This document shows positions 4,480 to 6,724 of a DNA stretch of 6,724 nucleotides, in pieces. Origin of the DNA: Solobacterium sp. (lineage in GTDB: Bacteria; Bacillota_I; Bacilli_A; Erysipelotrichales; Erysipelotrichaceae); assembly GCA_016284975.1 (NCBI GenBank), contig JAEEPV010000232.1:1-6724 (forward strand), written 5' to 3'. Within the stretch, counting starts at the first letter, position 1. Every line of letters begins with the position of its first letter. Position numbers and translations under genes: made by a program. The notes beneath the pieces were generated by a model that worked only from the letters and a program-made list of their open reading frames with translations, ran no database searches and was not told the origin of the DNA.

Positions 4480-6161
4480 TGCATTTGGTACGCTTTCACC
4501 TGCGGATACCGTACCGCTGCGTTTTTATCCGCATTGCGCACCAGACGCACACCGAGATTAAAGCTTGCCATATCGGCCTTTCCTGCCGCACGGCAAGTAC
4601 TGCGCATATTCTTTGCAAAGTCATTCCATCCGCCGCTGCGGTACACATGGCGTGTGCCGGAGGATACACCTGTCAGATCTGTATTCTGTGCAGTATCATA
4701 CGTTACGTAGCAATCCCAGCAACATTCATTCACGTTGCCATGACAGTCATAAAGACCCCCCTGCATTCGGCTCAAAACTCCCGACATCGATCGTTGTCTG
4801 CCGGTATTCGCCAGGTTTTGCCTCAAGGACCGAGTTGTTGAAATAGTTTTCCTCGATCTCATACGGATAGTGTCCGTAGAAGTTTGCCTCTGCGGCATCT
4901 GGTGACTTTTCCGTGTTGAACAGTGTCTTCGTTCCGGCACGCATGCATATTCCCACTCTGCTTCTGTCGGCAGGCGGTATCCGTCTGCGCCCAGATTTCA
5001 GGTAACGTCGCCTTCTGTCACGGTATAAACCGGAGTCAGTCCTGCATCAATGCTTCTGGCATTGGCATACTGCACAGCATCCAGCCATGTGATGTTCTCC
5101 ACAGGAAGTTTTTCACCGACGAACATGCTGGGATTATTTCCCATCAGACGTTCATATTCGCTCTGAGTGGATTCATAAAGATCAATGTAAAACGAAGATA
5201 CTGTTACTTCATGCTGGGTTTCATCGTCAATACGCCAGTTTTCCGACTCCGGACTTCCCATCAGGAATGTGCCGCCCTCGATATATACAAATTCATCTGT
5301 AACATCAGAAAGATTCTGTGCCGCAGTACTTTCCCGTGCGTTTTCTGAAGTCTCTGCGGAAGATGTTTCCTGCGGTGCATTCCAGTTACCGTCTTCGGAA
5401 CTGTTTATGTTCTCTGAAGGAAACATCCTATTCAGAACCAGTCCTAGAATGATCGAAGCCATCAGGAGAATCACCGGCAGATGCGGATTCTTCCGGTCCT
5501 CCGGTTTCCGAAGTCGATTCAGACAAAACGCTGCCACCTGATCTCCTGCAAATACCCAGAACCCCAGCATTAATGCATTTTCAAGGAACACAAGAATTCC
5601 TGCTTTTTCATAATCAAGAAATGCAAAGGCAACCCGGAAAAACAGATAATCCGGCATCGCATTCCGCAAAAACAGAAACAGTCCGATGCCCCCGGCGAAA
5701 CAGCTTATCGCAGATAAAAATGCTTTCTGTTTCTCGTTCAGCTTCAGCCCGGCTGTCATCACCGGCACATTCAGACCGAGATGAAGTCCCATAAAGACGA
5801 ACGCCCAGTGCGACAATGCAAGATGCGTGCGTCTTACAAATGATACTTTTGCGATACCATACAGAAACGGTACTGCATATGTGCTCATCGACATACCGCA
5901 GAACGCGGTGAGAATGAACGCCGCGATCAGAAGCACATTGATCACGGTCTGAAGGCTGCAGTATGCATTGTATTTTCCTTTAAACACCGCACCGTACCAT
6001 CTTCGATTCAGAATCTGGTGCAGTATGACAAGTACTGTCATACCGATACCGATCCACTCATGGGCTTCCTCACCCGTCACCTGATAAGCCATCAAGCATA
6101 GTAAAAGGACGGTCATGCATATATCAACGGTCCGCTTTACTGTCCGATTATTTCCCTGCAT
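4476..6161 (-). pseudogene. haem-type membrane domain fused to a SUMF1 (FGE-like) domain, C-terminus disrupted
   Basis: The ATG at 6159-6161 has GGAGG eight bases upstream. Residues 1-245 hold about seven membrane helices with paired histidines (His34, His48; His113, His118, His127), as in DUF4405 and cytochrome b561-like membrane proteins that bind haem b. After a Ser/Thr/Glu-rich linker (about 248-287), a SUMF1/formylglycine-generating-enzyme-like domain starts at FVYIEGGTFLMGSPESENWR. The first frame ends at TGA 4998-5000, where VTWNLGADGYRLPTEAEWEY is expected, so a Trp codon TGG became TGA. A base is lost near 4940 (TGC-CGT-GCC reads TGCGTGCC), and one is gained in a run of six C (G on this strand) at 4756-4761 (expected NAWGLYD), which restores the original frame. 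It ends SFNLGVRLVRNADKN at TGA 4476-4478. The surviving 387-residue product keeps the membrane part and half the SUMF1 domain. The membrane domain probably passed electrons with the flavodoxins; the substrate is unknown. Confidence 0.85.
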
Positions 6162-6182
6162 AAATCCGTCCTCCGTGTTCTG

Positions 6183-6724
6183 TCAGTTCAACTCCTCGAT
6201 CCAGGAACGAATTTCTTCTTCCGATGCGCCTACACCGAACCGCCGGCCGTCCAACCAGGTTCCGCTTCCTGCATTTTCCGCAATATTCTTTCCGCTCCGT
6301 CCAATTCCGCTGCTGCCGGATGTACAGAACGGGATCATCGTGATTCCGGTGAAGTCATACATCTCCGCAAAGGTATCCATGATGCGCGGTTCTTCACCCC
6401 ACCAGATCGGATAACCGATATAGATCGTGGTATATCCTTCCAGGGATACGGGATCGCTCGCAATCTCCGGACGCACCGTCGGATCATTCTGTTCATTTGT
6501 TGTACGGCTGGAGCTGTCATGCCAGTCAAGGTCCGCATCGGTATATTCCTGTGCTGCCTTGATCTCATACAGATCCGCACCGGTGATCGAGACGATTTTC
6601 TCCGCGACCGCCTTTGTGGTTCCGGTTGCGGAGAAGACAACAACAAGTGTCTTCCCTTCTGTCTCCTCGGATCCTGTTTCCGCAGGTGCTTCGGTTTCGC
6701 TCACTGCTGTTTCAGCAGGCTCTG
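6183..6724 (-). CDS. flavodoxin with Glu/Thr/Ala-rich N-terminal linker, start beyond the window edge
   Basis: This is a flavodoxin-fold FMN-binding electron carrier. KTLVVVFSATGTTKAVAEKI carries the FMN phosphate loop (S-A-T-G-T-T). YIGYPIWWGEEPRIMDTF is the second flavin segment with stacked Trp residues. DFTGITMIPFCTSGSSGIGR is the third, and the end (SWIEELN) is typical. Before it lies a linker rich in Glu, Ala and Thr (AETAVSETEAPAETGSEETE). The frame stays open to the window edge, so the GTG at 6702-6704 is probably not the start. Flavodoxins with such a linker in Bacillota are usually lipoproteins anchored outside the membrane, but the signal peptide and lipobox are not visible here. 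The stop is 21 bases before the membrane-SUMF1 gene, whose ribosome site lies in the gap, so both are in one operon. Confidence 0.88.
   Translation of the reverse strand, partial: EPAETAVSETEAPAETGSEETEGKTLVVVFSATGTTKAVAEKIVSITGADLYEIKAAQEYTDADLDWHDSSSRTTNEQNDPTVRPEIASDPVSLEGYTTIYIGYPIWWGEEPRIMDTFAEMYDFTGITMIPFCTSGSSGIGRSGKNIAENAGSGTWLDGRRFGVGASEEEIRSWIEELN

Noticed and set aside
4306..5000. TGA read as tryptophan (alternative genetic code), since one TGA replaces an expected Trp
   Set aside because: Intact genes here use TGG for Trp and end in TGA (recombinase, FMN reductase, flavodoxin). The other in-frame TGA does not replace Trp, and the same genes carry single-base frameshifts, so decay or sequence error explains it better.
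1..6724. CRISPR array, tRNA or rRNA genes
   Set aside because: No regularly spaced direct repeats, cloverleaf-forming segments or rRNA-like stretches were seen.

Overview
The window looks like chromosome of an anaerobic, probably gut-associated Bacillota (Clostridia or Erysipelotrichia type). This is an inference from strong AGGAG-type ribosome binding sites, double-glycine leader peptides, and an operon of flavodoxin-like proteins with a haem-type membrane protein. No marker gene fixes the taxon. Every confident gene is on the minus strand. Base composition changes along the window: the left third is AT-rich and broken up, while the right half (about 3440 onward) is close to balanced GC. This suggests an accessory or mobile-derived left part beside an older metabolic operon.

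Left region (1-1040): a complete 191-residue small serine recombinase (235-810). Its upstream region holds a 10-2-10 palindrome and a longer imperfect inverted repeat, laid out like a resolvase/invertase site over its own promoter. A short open frame lies downstream of it. From 1030 to 1480 there are only short fragments: a winged-helix-like tail and two small frames that look like one broken gene.

Middle region (1478-3270): three small genes (73, 91 and 107 residues) with unrelated bodies but the same kind of N-terminus, an acidic leader ending in E-L/I-x-x-V-S-G-G. This is the double-glycine leader used by peptidase-containing ABC exporters. One body has a two-CxxC zinc-ribbon pattern, one looks SH3-like, and one is Cys/Tyr-rich and unrecognised. 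A clear hairpin terminator follows the last gene. The gaps between them hold a possible fourth member without a normal start codon, a plus-strand 19-codon leader-like remnant, and a frame-broken tract. No exporter or modification enzyme is in the window. This group is the most unusual content here.

Right region (3444-6724): a minus-strand redox operon. In transcription order it has an exported flavodoxin (start beyond the window edge), a haem-type membrane domain (DUF4405-like) fused to a formylglycine-generating-enzyme-like (SUMF1) domain, a second flavodoxin, and an NAD(P)H-dependent FMN reductase. The two outer genes are intact within the window. The two middle genes each carry a TGA nonsense codon and one or two single-base frameshifts, yet their protein sequence is otherwise well preserved. 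Either the operon is decaying recently from the middle, or this stretch has sequencing indels.
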